Positions 1 to 11,884 of a DNA stretch of 64,000 bases are shown piece after piece (position 1 is the stretch's first letter; every line of letters starts with the position of its first letter). This DNA is from Acanthosepion pharaonis (taxonomy: Eukaryota > Mollusca > Cephalopoda > Sepiida > Sepiidae), in NCBI GenBank assembly GCA_903632075.3, contig CAHIKZ030005642.1, forward strand, positions 492,501 to 556,500, read 5' to 3'. Below the pieces are notes generated by a model. It saw only the letters and a list, made by a program, of their open reading frames with translations. It was not told the origin of the DNA and did not search any database. The position numbers and the translations under genes were made by a program.

Positions 1-764
1 TAGAATAATGTAGCCTAAATGTGCGTATAGTCAAACCGTCTGAGCATCGACACTTGAATGATGAGGTGCATGCATCATTGAGTCAGATTGAGGCTAGCAG
101 CATGCTCAATATACAAATCTTCTGGCTTGGCAAGAACGTAAAAAAAAGACAAGGATTTTTTGAGATGGCAGAAGGCTTTTGCGCTCAACGCAGGTCACAT
201 TGGTGCATACTGAACCAGAATCCATTGTGAGCGTTGTTTCCAGTGTCTGTACGACAGAATTCCAGCTTTCCTGCAACATCTCTGAATGTTTCTTCTCTGA
301 TGTTTTTTGAGGCCTGCCCTACGTTTTTAGACAAAATTACATTCATTATACGTTAGATCAAGATCTATGCAAACATTCTCAGGGTGACATTGCAACCCAT
401 ATGAACATCTTTCTTGGACTTTTCATGCTTGACACAATTTTTTTCAAATTCTCTCTTAAAATGTATACATATAATGACCAGCTACTTGTTTTCTGAGCAC
501 ATCCATCTGTTAGGATGACTAGCCACATCCCTATTGCAGACACCTGCTCAGGCATATTTGTGATTATTTAACATCCACAAACTTGTGGTTTATATTGCAA
601 CTCAGCAGACCGTAGTTAGAGTTTTTGAGAGAGAACACATAATCTGCCATGATCAGCATTTTAAACAATGCCATTATGATTAAACCCTCAGACATGATGA
701 CTTGTGACTTTGTGCTAACATAACTGTTGACTGCTCACAAACCATTCCATTTATTCAAATTTTA
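1..764. other. Unassigned intronic sequence
   Basis: No coding region, tandem repeat or repeat family shared with the rest of the window was recognised. The short open frame near the left end has no recognisable motif. Confidence 0.4.
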
Positions 765-950
765 GGTCAACTGGTGGTGTGGTTTTCAGGCATTTTGCAA
801 AATTGCTGCATGCTGGGATCAACTCCCCCAGACAAATAACATCAAGATGTCACCTTTTTGACCAATCAATTATGGTGAGATTTGAACCTAGGTTTCATGG
901 GCAGGAAGCAATCTTTCTAACTACTCAGCCATGTTCACATGTAAACGTAC
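765..950 (-). repeat. tRNA-derived SINE, family E
   Basis: Read on the minus strand this has a tRNA-like head: GCTGAGTAGTTAGAA resembles a pol III box A and GGTTCAAATCTC resembles box B. A body follows ending in a CCACACCACCAG-like stretch. A second copy lies at 35103-35310 (+), sharing the head, the spacing and the 'aaaatgcctgaaaaccacacca' region with substitutions. Two copies plus a tRNA-like head support a SINE. The parent tRNA cannot be fixed by eye. Confidence 0.7.
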
Positions 951-1315
951 CTCTGATGAAGTTTAATTTATAGATTAGGCACCATAAAAAATGATAAGTT
1001 TGAGAAAACCTATGATACGAACCAACTTAACTTCTATTACAGTATATACTGTAGTAATTGTTCTATCTTCTTATTAGTTATTACAGGTGACATTATTATC
1101 ACCATATGTACATAGGTAGTAATGTGGATTGGAAGTGGGGATATCAGGAGCTTTGTTTATCACTGGAAGTAGTTACAGAATTACTGAGGGAGGCAGGCAA
1201 GTTTTACAAACAGTCCCTCTCCAGTCTTTCTGTCACCGCTATGGAATAAGTTCCACATTATCCTTCTCCTACCACCCAAGGCAACATGGAGGAAAAATAC
1301 TTATGTAGAAGTCTA

Positions 1316-1316
1316 C

Positions 1317-1380
<64 letters not shown>
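1316..1380. repeat. (TA)n microsatellite
   Basis: Nearly pure TA dinucleotides. They directly abut the PLE terminal repeat that begins at 1381, as at 30.3 kb and 44.2 kb. Confidence 0.95.
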
Positions 1381-1384
<4 letters not shown>

Positions 1385-1510
1385 TGAACATTGAAGTCAA
1401 CACTCAGAGCAGACAGGCAGTTTCATGCTGGACATAATCGTCAGGCCACCTATTCCACCCATCTCTGATATTGATCACTTTATCCCATAAATATAGCACT
1501 CCTTAAAACT

Positions 1511-1520
<10 letters not shown>
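1381..1520 (-). mobile_element. Penelope-like element terminal-repeat fragment (PLE-B)
   Basis: This unit starts 'aaagtgaacattgaagtcaa' and ends 'cttaaaactatatttc', with (TA)n on both sides. The same unit recurs at 30376-30605 and 44235-44450. At 44 kb it sits just upstream of a recognisable Penelope-type reverse transcriptase, so I infer that it is the terminal repeat of that family. It contains a degenerate hammerhead ribozyme on the minus strand. Confidence 0.65.
1405..1450 (-). ncRNA. Degenerate hammerhead ribozyme motif (PLE-B)
   Basis: On the minus strand, core CUGACGA (complement of 1438-1444), GAAA (1421-1424) and the cleavage triplet GUC (1412-1414) are in the correct order. The stem I partner after the cleavage site reads UGC rather than GCC, so helix I is weakened. 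This copy is probably inactive. The better copies are at 30.4 kb and 44.3 kb. Confidence 0.5.
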
Positions 1521-1557
<37 letters not shown>

Positions 1558-1641
1558 CAATGAATCATTCATACAAAATGAATAATTCATTGTAATATAA
1601 ATCGAACTGCACCACATATATATATATATATATATATATAT
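1518..1641. repeat. (TA)n tracts flanking a short palindrome
   Basis: Two TA tracts (about 1518-1555 and 1616-1641) flank a hairpin at about 1553-1597, in which ATTACAATGAAT is mirrored by ATTCATTGTAAT. Confidence 0.8.
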
Positions 1642-1768
1642 GCAATTTTTGTTAAAAATGACTGACAAGGTTCTGTGGTTAAGACTTTTTTAAATAATTT
1701 TTCCTTTGTACTCATAATTTTTTCTTTTCATGACATAAATTATATAAACTGTTTTTCAAGTACTTTTA

Positions 1769-1836
1769 GGCCACCTATTCCGCCCATCTCTGATATTGAG
1801 CACTTTATCCCATAAATATAGCACACCTTAAAACTA

Positions 1837-1875
<39 letters not shown>
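1769..1875. mobile_element. PLE-B terminal-repeat fragment plus (TA)n/(T)n
   Basis: The stretch 'ggccacctattccgcccatc' to 'cttaaaactatatttt' repeats the distal half of the unit at 1445-1515. It lacks the hammerhead part and ends in a TA tract and a T run. Confidence 0.6.
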
Positions 1876-1881
<6 letters not shown>

Positions 1882-2700
1882 TTTTCAAAATAAGGTCAAG
1901 ACATTGTGGCCGTGTTCATAGTTGATATTATTGAGTGCTGACTTTTTCATTTTTATTAATAATACTTCCATTATTTTCAGCCATTTTGTACATATGAATG
2001 ATGATATTTGGAATATCAATGAGTATGTTACAGATAGAGTTTAGTAAATCTCTGTGTATTTAAATGCAACCTAATTGAGCTATGGTCAGAGAGATGTAAT
2101 GTGAGTCTTGTTAAGCATGTTGTAGTCTATTCAAAATAATTATTTATGAATTTGGATTGGTTATAAGCACAAGGGACATATGAATTTCTAAATAATATTG
2201 GTTCTCTGTAATTTAGATCTTGCAGGTGAATTATTATTTTTTGACAATGAGGTTAGCAGTTTTAATTTTTTTATAATAGATAATAATCTAATTTTCTTGT
2301 TTTTCTCAACTGGAGTTGCGTATTTCTTTATAATATTTCTAAATTAAGATTTGTCTTGCTTATAGTTACCATGCATTTCATTTTTGTAGAAAATTTTAAT
2401 GTTATTGTTTTTTTTTTGTATGTTCAGTGTTGCTATTGGTAACCTTAGAGAAAAAAAATCTAATTTGTTTCAAGTTGTTAAGTTCTTTAAAGAAAACAGA
2501 ATTGTTTTTGACCTATCCGAATTGCTAGGATCACTAATCTTGTACTTTGTGATCATTAATTAGTAAAACTAGTGAATTGGTTATTTTGGAGGGTTGACTC
2601 CAGGTCAGTGAATCCACAGAAAGTGAAATCGCAGTGATCATAGTATTTCAGCAGTCACTCACTGATAAGAAAATAATTGCTTAACTTTGAGGAGAAAACT
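1876..2700. other. Unassigned AT-rich sequence
   Basis: No open frame with a recognisable motif and no family shared with the rest of the window was seen. Confidence 0.4.
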
Positions 2701-2724
2701 TTAACAGTTTGTTTTGCAGGAAAT

Positions 2725-3425
2725 GAAAGAAAAAAAAATTACAAAATATCTGATAAAATTCCAATTATTGGATAAAATAAAATAGAAAAAGATGAGAGAC
2801 CAGCAAAGGAAGTCTACAGAAACAGCAGACGATAAACTGAATCTGTTAAAAATGACAAACAACAGAAGAAATGTGAAGAAGTTGTTAATAAGAAAACCCA
2901 AGTGTTTGATGCAGACACAAGGGAATAAGATGAATGGAAGTGGAAAGATTGAAGAGAAGAGAAAGGAATTGGTAGAAAATAAAGAAGAAAAGAAGATGGA
3001 AAAGTCAAAAAAATGAAAGAAGCAAAAAAAGATGAAGAGAAGAAAGAAAAAATGAAAAAGTAAAAGAAAAAGAAGACAAGAAAAAACAGGCATAAGAAAA
3101 AAAAGAAAAAGTTGACGCAGAAGATGTAGAAGAAAAATGGAAACAAGAAGAAAAGTCAAAGAAGAAAGGAGACAGATAATCAAAAAGTGAAGAAGAAGAA
3201 GAAAAAGAAGCAGAAGAAAAAGAAGAAAAAGAAAAATTGAAAAAAGAAAAGAAGAAGAAAAAGAAAGAGAAAAATTGAAAAGAATCACAACAATGAAAAA
3301 GAAAAAGGAAAGAAGAAAAAGGATAAAAGAAAAGAAAAGAGGAAGAAAAACAAAAAAGGGAAAAAAAAGTGAAAAGGAGATGAAAAAAAAAGGAAAAACA
3401 TAGAATAAAAAGAAAAAGAGGAACA
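2725..3425 (+). repeat. Polypurine block (A/G-rich on + strand)
   Basis: About 700 bp of almost uninterrupted A and G on the plus strand, built from irregular gaa/aag/aaaag words. It creates long F/S/L-rich open frames on the minus strand and K/E-rich frames on the plus strand. These are composition artefacts, not genes. Similar tracts lie at 4915-5095 and 11165-11755, and the pyrimidine version is at 38660-39222. Confidence 0.9.
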
Positions 3426-3429
3426 AGTA

Positions 3430-4905
3430 TAACACCTTTCACCACTGCCTACACCCCGGTGGTGTAATCATGTTGTAGTGGTCTGGTCCTCAGGGTCTTA
3501 GAGCAACACTTTATCCATGGAGCTAACTCTGTGCTGGTCAATACTGATGTTGGTCCATGCTGGTTGTTAGGTGCTGGCCACTTTGATCCACACCAATTCT
3601 GCCCATGCTGTATTCTTGATCTCAGAGCAATGGAAAATCAAAGGTCATAGTCAGGCCATGGAAGGTGCTATGTTAAGGACAAAAATATCTTGAGAGATTT
3701 GTGGCTTTAATCTTCAAGAGGTTTATATAGCTCTTGGTACAACAAAAATTAATCCTTCCTGTATCAATCTCTATAGTGACATTGGACCTTGTCTAAACTT
3801 CTGGAGGAGCTGGGTTCAAAGTACTGGAATCAGGAAATGTGTTAGATTTTAGAGGCACTCAATATGGATTCTTAGTCCAAAGTCTCCAAGCTCTTCAAAG
3901 TCAAAGTTGCTTATGTGCACTTCAGCACAAAACTGGCATGGGGCCCAAGGGTTCTGAAGATTCTGTGATTCTCCAGTTTTATTCCAATGAAAATTTTCTT
4001 TGTTCCCTATTTTTGTTTTCTTAAACAACTTTCCAAATTTGGAGAATTATCCCCCTTCCTTGGGAGTAGTCACAGGGATTGCTCCTCGCTTAACTTCAAC
4101 CTGCTTCACTTCACATCTCACACCACTACTCCACACAGGCAGGGCTAAATTTTGCAACTTCCTCATTCTTTCTCAGTATTCTAACTCTGCCCACTTCTCA
4201 GGGCTGACATAACTATCTTTGTGACAAATCTAATTTTTAAAGTGCAAAAGCGAAAGGGCATGGTTTATTCTCCTCATTAATTTAAATTCTATGACTCCTT
4301 TTCTGGATCCACTTGTCCAGTAAAAACTCAAACCATATCACCTTTTCATTTAAACCTTCAGAGTGATAGATAAAAATTATTTCCCAGCTTGTTTTTGTCA
4401 ATGAAAATATATTTGTTTACTTAAATTCTCAACAAAGAGACATGCTCTTTTCTATCTTTGGGTGGTTGTTGTGTTAGCAAAAAACATAAACCAGATCACC
4501 TGCTGCTTTATGACGGATTGATTTTCATAATCCTAACCCTTGCAGCAGGTTCATTCTCTGTTTTCATTTCTCAATTTGTTTTTGCTAATGAAAATATTAT
4601 TCCCATCTGCTTCTCTTTTCTCCAATGATATGTTTTTCTAATTTCCCAAGAAAAAGATAGTCATTTCTCAATTTGCTTTACCCATATGCTAGATTTTTGA
4701 TAGATAAAAAAAGTAAGTTCTTGGTGCATCATTTCAATTCATAGGGGTGAGGCAATCCAAATGGCTCTTTCTTCATTTCCACATTTCCTGGGAAAATGTC
4801 TTCCATTCTCTCTTTCTATCTCACTATCTTCTGATTTATATTTCGTTTTGGACTTAACCCTTTTTCTGTATAGAATTAATGTTTAACCATCTCACAGCCT
4901 CAGTG
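3430..4905. other. Unassigned sequence
   Basis: A GC-richer patch at 3440-3620 has a vaguely tRNA-like stretch on the minus strand (TAGCTCCATGGATAAAGTG), but no second copy or clear box B was found. Nothing else was recognised. Confidence 0.35.
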
Positions 4906-4914
4906 TCACACTGG

Positions 4915-5095
4915 AAGCAAAAACAAAGAAAAAGGGAAAAAGAAGCAGAAAAAAGAAAAATTTGAAAAAGAGCATAAGATGTAAAAAAGATAAGAAAAGG
5001 AAAAAAGAAAAGATTTTTTTAAAAAGGAAGAAAAATGTAAAAGAAGAAATGGAAAAAAAAGAAAAAGCAACCCTGAATGTGAATAAAAAAAAGGA
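4915..5095 (+). repeat. Short polypurine block
   Basis: Irregular A/G-rich stretch, like the larger blocks at 2.7 kb and 11.2 kb. The open frame opposite it is low-complexity. Confidence 0.8.
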
Positions 5096-5639
5096 ATTTT
5101 ACCTTTAAGGAAAATCAAACAAACCTGAAAGCCTTCCTTAGAGACTAACGGTGGTAACCATTGTGACAATGACAATAGTGACAATACTGTTGACATTAGA
5201 AGCGGAAACAAGGGCTTCATTTGTATTAGATTGGCAGTTGTGCGAGCAGAAAACTGGTGGCTGATATGAAAAGGTTCAGTGTTACAAGAAACACTGCTAT
5301 TGTAAGTCATGAAAAAAAACAACAATACAGTAGATGTTAGCAACATTGGTGCTCAAATTAATTCGTCAATAAGTTCTCAAATACTTTGGCTTTGTGTCAA
5401 ACAAAATTAGGCTTAGTAAAAGCCTTTAAAATCAAGAAGAAAGGGATTGTCTGTGGTCAGCAATTGAGGCAACAATTACTGAATGAATTGAACTGTTAAT
5501 TTATGAGAAATTTATTGATTTTGACCCAGCATACTAGTAAAGCTGAATCAATTTTATAAAATGATAAAATTCACATTTATCTTTCATTTTAACTTACAGG
5601 GAGCAATGGACAAACTGTCGCCATTTTATATTTTTAATT

Positions 5640-6620
5640 TTATACATGCACATTATTTATTTACATTATTTGGACTGTTATCCTCATCTTCATTGCCATA
5701 TTCACAACATTTCATGCATGATTGGAATTTTGAAGCGAACCCTTTATTTCATTCACCAGGGTAAATTGTAGTTCCACATCTTTTGAATGTCTCAGTTATT
5801 TCCTTTTAACTCAGCTCTCAAAGTTTTTTGGTTCACCACTGCTGTAGCTTGGTATTGAACTCAAAACTCTTTGGATTTAGTCACTGAATTTAACCAATGC
5901 CTTTATCCACTGAGCCTTTATGTGTATGAATTTCTGGGACTTATAAACCTAATGTCTTAGTAACCATTTTTCCCAGTGCCCATATTACCAGAGCTTATAT
6001 TGCAATTTTTGTTGTTATTAACTGCTTTTCCCTAGAAATTCTTATTACTGGTTCCCATATTGTATTCATTTCTATGTTTGGTTGGCGCTGGAGATTTTTG
6101 TGGCCTAGCATATGTGCTGATTCCTTAAGTTTTTATATTTTCCATTGATGTTCTCTGTCTTTTATTTCAACTTCATCCAACAGGGGGTGGGGTGATCTCC
6201 CTTTTCCCTCCATATGTGGTCAATTATGCTTGATTTTTCTATTTTGCTTTAAGATGTTCTTGCAGGGCAGCCTATTTCTCTTTTATATTCCTTACCACGG
6301 CTGCATGGGATGGTGTACACATAGTTCTTAGTCATGTTCCCCTCTATGGGGAGTCTTACTTGGAAGAGGAGTCTGCAAAGTGTTGAACCACTTTTCAAGA
6401 TTGTCCTGATATTATATGGACCACAGATCTTTTGTATTTTATATTCTTTTGTATTTTTCTGATAATCCCTTTGCATTGGGTAGGCAGACTGAAGCTGTTT
6501 TCTAAGTGTTGTTATCCTCTTGTACCCTTCTAACCCAGTTTGTCAGAAGAGGCATAGCATGTGAAACTAGAACAATTTACCCCAGTTGAATGAAAATTAA
6601 CACTTTGAACATATCCAGAG
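5640..6620 (-). mobile_element. Penelope-like element copy (PLE-A), 5'-truncated, minus strand
   Basis: The order on the minus strand is: an end of the GIY-YIG endonuclease region (about 6249-6520), a short 3' UTR (5930-6140), a tRNA-like module (about 5780-5925) and a tail ending near 5640. The peptide includes the family hallmark VYTIPCSRGKEYKREIGCP, where the usual form is CSCGKxYKGETGCP. At the opposite end (6548-6610) lies a plus-oriented piece of the element's own 3' region ('aactagaacaatttacccca'), so the copy has an inverted tail. The same order occurs at 41937-42948. Confidence 0.75.
6249..6476 (-). pseudogene. PLE GIY-YIG endonuclease remnant
   Basis: A 75-residue open stretch reads FKSGxTL...-like sequence followed by a Cys-containing GIY-YIG-type segment (YTIPCSRGKEYKREIGCP). 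In Penelope-like elements a C-terminal GIY-YIG nuclease nicks DNA to start target-primed reverse transcription. The second Cys and the Gly of the KGET motif are altered, and no RT domain is attached. It is a decayed fragment of the 5.6-6.6 kb element. Confidence 0.75.
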
Positions 6621-7439
6621 TCAATTCATTTAATTTGAAGCTTTCCCACTCCTTGTTAATGATTCCAGCAATGTTTTTTTTTTTTTCATCAGATCTATAC
6701 ATTTCCGATTATTAAACAACAAATTTTTCCTGCTAAAAATTTTAGTCAGAATACTTACTGTTTCCTCAGAACAAATTTCTTATGTGCTAACTTTCTCAAC
6801 AAAAGTCATTTTTTTTTTCTCATCTTCCCAGTTGCTGCATTTTTCTCTGAAAATTTGCTCATATCTTCTAAAATAAGCAGAAAAGATAATTCCATCATCT
6901 CAATTGTATGTGAATTCAGCTATGGCATTTGCTATTGTGTCAGGAGTGAAAGAACTTGGGGAATTTTACGTTTTCTTCCATATTATTTCAATTAAATTTT
7001 ATTGTAGTTTCTGGAGTTCGAAGAACTGCTGTTGTTACTGTTGTCATATTTTTACCACTTGTACTAATAATTCTTCCATATTTAAAGAATGTCTGAGTTT
7101 TTTTCCTTCTTTCTCTTTTATTTTTTTACAGACATCAAAGAAAAACATCTCGTTGACACTGTTATCATGTGTGACAAAGCAAAAAGTACTTTTCCTACTC
7201 TGTATGAATTTCAATTCTTTGTTTCCATTGATATAACTCACTCCTAGCAGTTATATTATGTGTTGACTAACTCTAATTCTACTCTACTGACTCACTTTGA
7301 GTTCTTTATTTAAGACGTCTTGCCTAGTTTATTTGTGTTACCTGGTGTATCTTATTTACTCCACCACAGTTTTATGTGGCACTTCAGTTCCACTAGTAAC
7401 TTGCATACAAGTCCACATATTGTGCATCAGTGAGGTTCC
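6621..7439. other. Unassigned sequence
   Basis: Includes T runs at 6675-6690 and 6810-6820. No recognisable gene or shared repeat was found. Confidence 0.4.
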
Positions 7440-7665
7440 AGGCTGGTGTAAATACAGAGTTTTCCTTCTCTTAGTCTGGTTGCTACCTGAGGCTACAAAC
7501 CCACTCTGTCCTGTTATTTACCCATAGCTGGGGGGGGGAGAAGAGATGGATTCATACCTTTCCCAAGGGTATTAATACATAAATGAATGTAATGAATTTG
7601 ACTGGAATTCAGACTTGGCAATCCGATTTCTCCAAGACGCAATCCATTACTCCACTGTACAATGA
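7440..7665 (-). repeat. SINE, family C
   Basis: Read on the minus strand: a tRNA-like head ('agtaatggattgcgtcttgg' with a box-B-like segment before 'attccagtcaaattc'), the conserved middle 'gggaaaggtatgaatccatc', and 'ctatgggtaaataacaggac'. Related copies lie at 17375, 50505, 52305, 60050, 60555 and 60775. Confidence 0.75.
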
Positions 7666-8484
7666 CTATAAAAGGTAGTTTTTGATATCGGTGTCCTTTG
7701 GATTCTAGCTAGAAATCTCCAATTCTCTGATCAATAAAAGATTTTGCAGAAGGAGACTAGGAATTATTCACTTGTTTATATTGCATTGCCAAAACCTAAA
7801 CAAATGAAAACCTACACATGAGTTATGATATTCTTCAATACCAATTTGCTTAAACTTGTCTTGGTTGCTATAGTCACAATATTTTATCTGCTGTAGCCTG
7901 CAGCCTTTTTCAGGTGCTTTATATAGTTGGCAGTCTTCCAGAAAGCAAACTATTCATTCGAGCTTGGGGACTGAATTGTTCTCATTCTGGTGTCCATGCC
8001 AGAAGAAATCTCATATCAGTTAATTTTTTTCTCATGATGTCACTTGTCTGCCTCTTCCATTGAAGTGTATGATTTTTCCACTTTACCTAACCCAGAGATT
8101 GAACTCATGATTGCCAGGTAAGTAGATGAACTTAAGCAATGCTTTTATCACGTAGGCTATTCTAAATGATTGTATTATATAATTCTTCATTTTAAAAATC
8201 CAGACTTTGGTTTGGTGCACTGTTTCATATAACAATAAGTACCAATATGTAATGATACTGATCAGTATATCAGTCCACTCACAAAACCAAGGCCCAATGA
8301 AAAATTGGCATGAAAATGTAAGGATAAGCATATTAGTCTGAATAATTTGTGCCAATGATTGATGTCATTCCAAGACACATTAAAAGACATTCTAAAAGAC
8401 AGAAAAGATTATATTTTTGCAATATAATTAATAAACATTTTATTGTAAAAATTAAACTCATCCAAATATCACTCAGCATCTCCA

Positions 8485-8643
8485 ACTACATTTAAAATTT
8501 GTTTCTACAAAATGAATGTCTCATTCTTTCATGAATTAGCATTCATTTTGCAGAAATCTTCTCTGATTTTGATGCTGACATTATTTTAGTTTTAGCTTTC
8601 GAGACAAAAACACAAAAACTGGATCATTATTATTGGGGTGAGC
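8485..8643 (+). repeat. Direct repeat, copy 1 of 2
   Basis: About 155 bp from 'tttaaaatttgtttctac' to 'aaactggatcattattatt' is repeated with roughly 10% differences at 9441-9598. The 0.8 kb between them holds a LINE fragment. No coding signal is seen. Confidence 0.75.
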
Positions 8644-8984
8644 CTTAAACATACTGGAGGTGATTTTGTTTGCAGAGCAAAAATTTTATCCTGCCACTGC
8701 AAGTACCTCAGATGAATGAATGATAGTATATTTGAATTTTACAGTTGTGTTGTCATATCCTGCTATGGCAACAGAAATTGACCATGACTGAAATTAAGTG
8801 GTGCAGTATAGGAGCCTTGAAAAATGATCCACTGGAAAGGAAAGTAGTAAATAATCCACTGTGTTAAAGGTCAACTTACTTAAACATTGCCAGAAGCAGC
8901 TGTTTAGCAAGATGTCTACTTATTTCTAAATTATAGAATCTACATTGGAATTCTTCTTTTATCTGCTGTTTTACTTCAGCACAT

Positions 8985-9395
8985 TGGTAACCATGGCTTT
9001 CCATAATTTTCTGTCTATTGTAGCTCTTAATAAATTTTGTATTTTTGCTATCTCTCTTGAATTCTACACCGTTAAATCCATTCACTCAAGCTCGTTAGGT
9101 ACGTTATGTGTTATCTTCCTCCGTCTCTCTTGCCTTCAATCTGTCTTGTGAGTATCAAGTTTTACAAGTTCTTTCTTCATCATGTGTCCTAGAAATTCCA
9201 ATTGTCTCTTTTTAATTCTAAGTAAAAGTGTTGTTTTGGTTTCTGTTATCTCTAGAGCTTTGTCATTGCTCACTTATTTGGTCCATGGTTTTCTCAGCAG
9301 CCTTCTGTAGAACCACATTTCTGTTGCTTCAAGTCTCTTCATCTGTGAAGCAATTGTCCAGCATTCACTGCCATCTGTTAACACTAGAGTTATTT
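8985..9395 (-). mobile_element. LINE fragment, family X (3' part)
   Basis: The minus strand encodes decayed C-terminal sequence of a non-LTR retrotransposon polyprotein. A block complementary to 'cagccttctgtagaaccaca' reads like the frequent (F/W)YRRxLRI motif downstream of RT. The same DNA recurs at 11885-12340, 53105-53345 and 56675-58260. The last copy includes a YADD reverse-transcriptase motif, which identifies the family as a LINE. Confidence 0.7.
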
Positions 9396-9440
9396 GTAAA
9401 TTAAAAAATGTATGAAATCAGTTGGCAATTAGCCGTCTAA

Positions 9441-9598
9441 CTACGTTTAAAATTTGTTTCTACGAAATGAATGTCTTATTCTTTCATGAATATCATTCAT
9501 TTTACAGAAATCTTTTCTGATTTTGATATTGACATGATTTTAGTTTTAGCTTCTGTGACAAAAACACAAAAACTGGATCACTATTATTAGGGTGAGCA
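9441..9598 (+). repeat. Direct repeat, copy 2 of 2
   Basis: Partner of the repeat at 8485-8643, in the same orientation. Both carry 'gacaaaaacacaaaaactgg'. Confidence 0.75.
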
Positions 9599-9599
9599 T

Positions 9600-10262
9600 G
9601 AATGCAGTCCTGACACTATTATGTTAGAAATTAAACTGGAATTTGATTTATTCTTCAAGTTAGAGAAATTTAATGATGTTGTCCTAAAAACAAATATCAG
9701 TAGAAAGTATCATTTTGACTGTTATATGTAAAAAACACACATCCACAAACAGAAATCAGATCATCTGTATTTTGGGTTTGTAATATTTGGCTTTAGTAGA
9801 GTTAAGTCCATTGCATTGCAATGCCAGGTTGGCAGTGTCTTTTATATGACAATGGTGGAGTATTCTAAGATGTTTATGCAGCTGAAAGATGAAAAGGCTG
9901 ATACTAATAATAGTAATGACACTTAAAAAATGTCAGTTTTATATACAATGTAATTTTTGACAGCATCAATAAGTAAGTTACAATTTAGATTGTTTACAAG
10001 GTCAGCGAAATCATTCACATTCTACAACTTGATAAAGTTTATCAGTGGAAAATTCTCCAACTATAATAATTTTTTTATTGTTCAGTTTGGCTACTTAAAC
10101 TTATTATGGTTATGTGACTTCAATTGCCACATAAATATCATATTTCTTATCATTTAAAGTGCACATGCTTTTAAGAAAACTCCTCTAAAAATCTCTTTAC
10201 ATCTTATAATATGATGGTTGGGTTGGGTTGGGTACTAGACTAACATCTAAACACCATTACTT
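9600..10262. other. Unassigned sequence
   Basis: Nothing recognised apart from a short run of three ggttg units near 10200. Confidence 0.4.
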
Positions 10263-10617
10263 GATACACTAGTCCCCTGATGACCCCAGAATGAAATATA
10301 TACGATCATAAATGATTCAATTATGATTACAAATTAAAATAATATTAAAATATTAAAAACTCCTGTTTGATACACTAGTCCCCTAATGACCCCAGAATGA
10401 AATATATATGATCATAAAAGATTCAATTATGATTACAAATTAAAATAATATTAAAATATTAAAACCTTCTGTTTGATATACTAGTCCCCTGATGACCCCA
10501 GAATGAAATATATACGATCATAAAAGATTCAATTATGATTACAAATTGAAATAATATTAAAATATTAAAACCTTCTGTTTGATACACTAGTCCCCTAATG
10601 ACCCCAGAATGAAATAC
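10263..10617 (+). repeat. 106-bp tandem repeat, about 3.3 copies
   Basis: The landmark 'gatacactagtcccctgatg' recurs at 10263, 10369, 10475 and 10581, an exact 106-bp period. The copies differ by only a few bases, so the expansion is recent. The unit contains 'ccccagaatgaaatatatac' and an AT-rich second half. No open frame of interest. Confidence 0.95.
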
Positions 10618-11164
10618 ATAAAAGTAGAAATTTGTACTCTCACCTTGTGTCTTGGAATGTCAATCTGACCTGAACAACACTTTATTACTTTGGTATTGCT
10701 GGGTGTACGGTTTTGTTGGTGATTCTTTTGTGTCCTTCAACCCTGGCATTGTGATCCTTGGTACCTGCATATATTTTTCTGTTACAAGTTCATCAAGTGA
10801 GAAAGCCTAAAATATTCTAAACACTCACTCAACATTTATTTTGCATATTTCTTGTGATGACAAAATATTGAACCATAAATCTTATTGAGTTGAGTTTTTT
10901 CTATTGACCAGTGAGCTATCAAGCCATGCAAACCGGGCCAGGCACCAATATTAAGAGGCAAGAAGGTTGCACGTCTGGTTGTAGATTAATTTTCACAATT
11001 CATGTTTGAATTAATCATGACAAGCACTCAAAATACTGGACAAGATTATCCAGCTTGTATTTTTCCTATTTTCTCTGTCTGGTACCTGAGAAGTCAAGTC
11101 AGCCATATTGGGTGTGTGAGTCTGGAGTTTAATTTTTCTTCTGTTATCAGGGAAGGAAAGAAGG
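10618..11164. other. Unassigned sequence
   Basis: No gene or shared repeat was recognised between the 106-bp array and the purine block. Confidence 0.4.
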
Positions 11165-11173
11165 AAATGAATG

Positions 11174-11221
<48 letters not shown>

Positions 11222-11755
11222 AGAAAGAAAGAAAAAGAAAAAAGGAAAAGAAGAAAGAAAGATAGAAAAAAAGAAGAGAAAAAGAAAGCAAAAAAGAAAG
11301 TAAGGAGGAAAGAAAATAAAAAAGCAAGAAAAAGGGAGAGATATGAAAGAAAGGAAATGGAAAAGAGAGAAAATTAAAAAGATTAAAAAGAAAGAAAGAA
11401 AGATAAAAAAAACGAGAGGAAGAAAGAAAAAAGAAAGAACAAAGACAGAAGAGATGAAGAAAATAAAAAGAGAGCAAGGAAAAGAGAAAACAATAGAGAG
11501 AAAGTAAAATATACAGAAAGAAGAAAAAGTGAAGAGAAATGAAGAAAAACAGAAGAAAGAAAAGTTGAGAAAAGAAAGAAAGATTGAAAGAAGAAAAAAG
11601 AGAATTAAAAAGAGAAAGAAAAGCAAAAAGATGGAAAAGAAAGAAAAACAGATGGAAAATAAAGAAAAATAAAAAGAAAGAAAAAAAGAATGGAAAAAGG
11701 GGGGAGCATAAGCAAAAAACAAATAAAAGTAACAAAGAAAAAAAAAAAGAAATAT
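11165..11755 (+). repeat. Polypurine block beginning with (AG)n
   Basis: It starts with about 20 AG dinucleotides (11175-11219) and continues as irregular gaaa/aaag words for about 540 bp. The long open frames on both strands are pure low complexity (R/E/K or F/S/L). They are not called as genes. Confidence 0.92.
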
Positions 11756-11884
11756 AAAGAAATTAATCAAAATCTAAATGGAACAAAACAATTTGTTTTT
11801 TACTTTATTCAATGGCTGAAGAATATGTCTGCTAAAAAGTGTTCTGAAAAAAAGAATACAACCAAAAAGATGAAGTCAGCTTCT

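Noticed and set aside
2701..3445. Open frames of up to 244 residues on the minus strand
   Set aside because: They are almost only F, S and L, opposite a purine-rich block. No domain, codon structure or splice signal is present.
11147..11770. 207- and 171-residue minus-strand frames
   Set aside because: Low complexity caused by the polypurine tract, overlapping in several frames at once.
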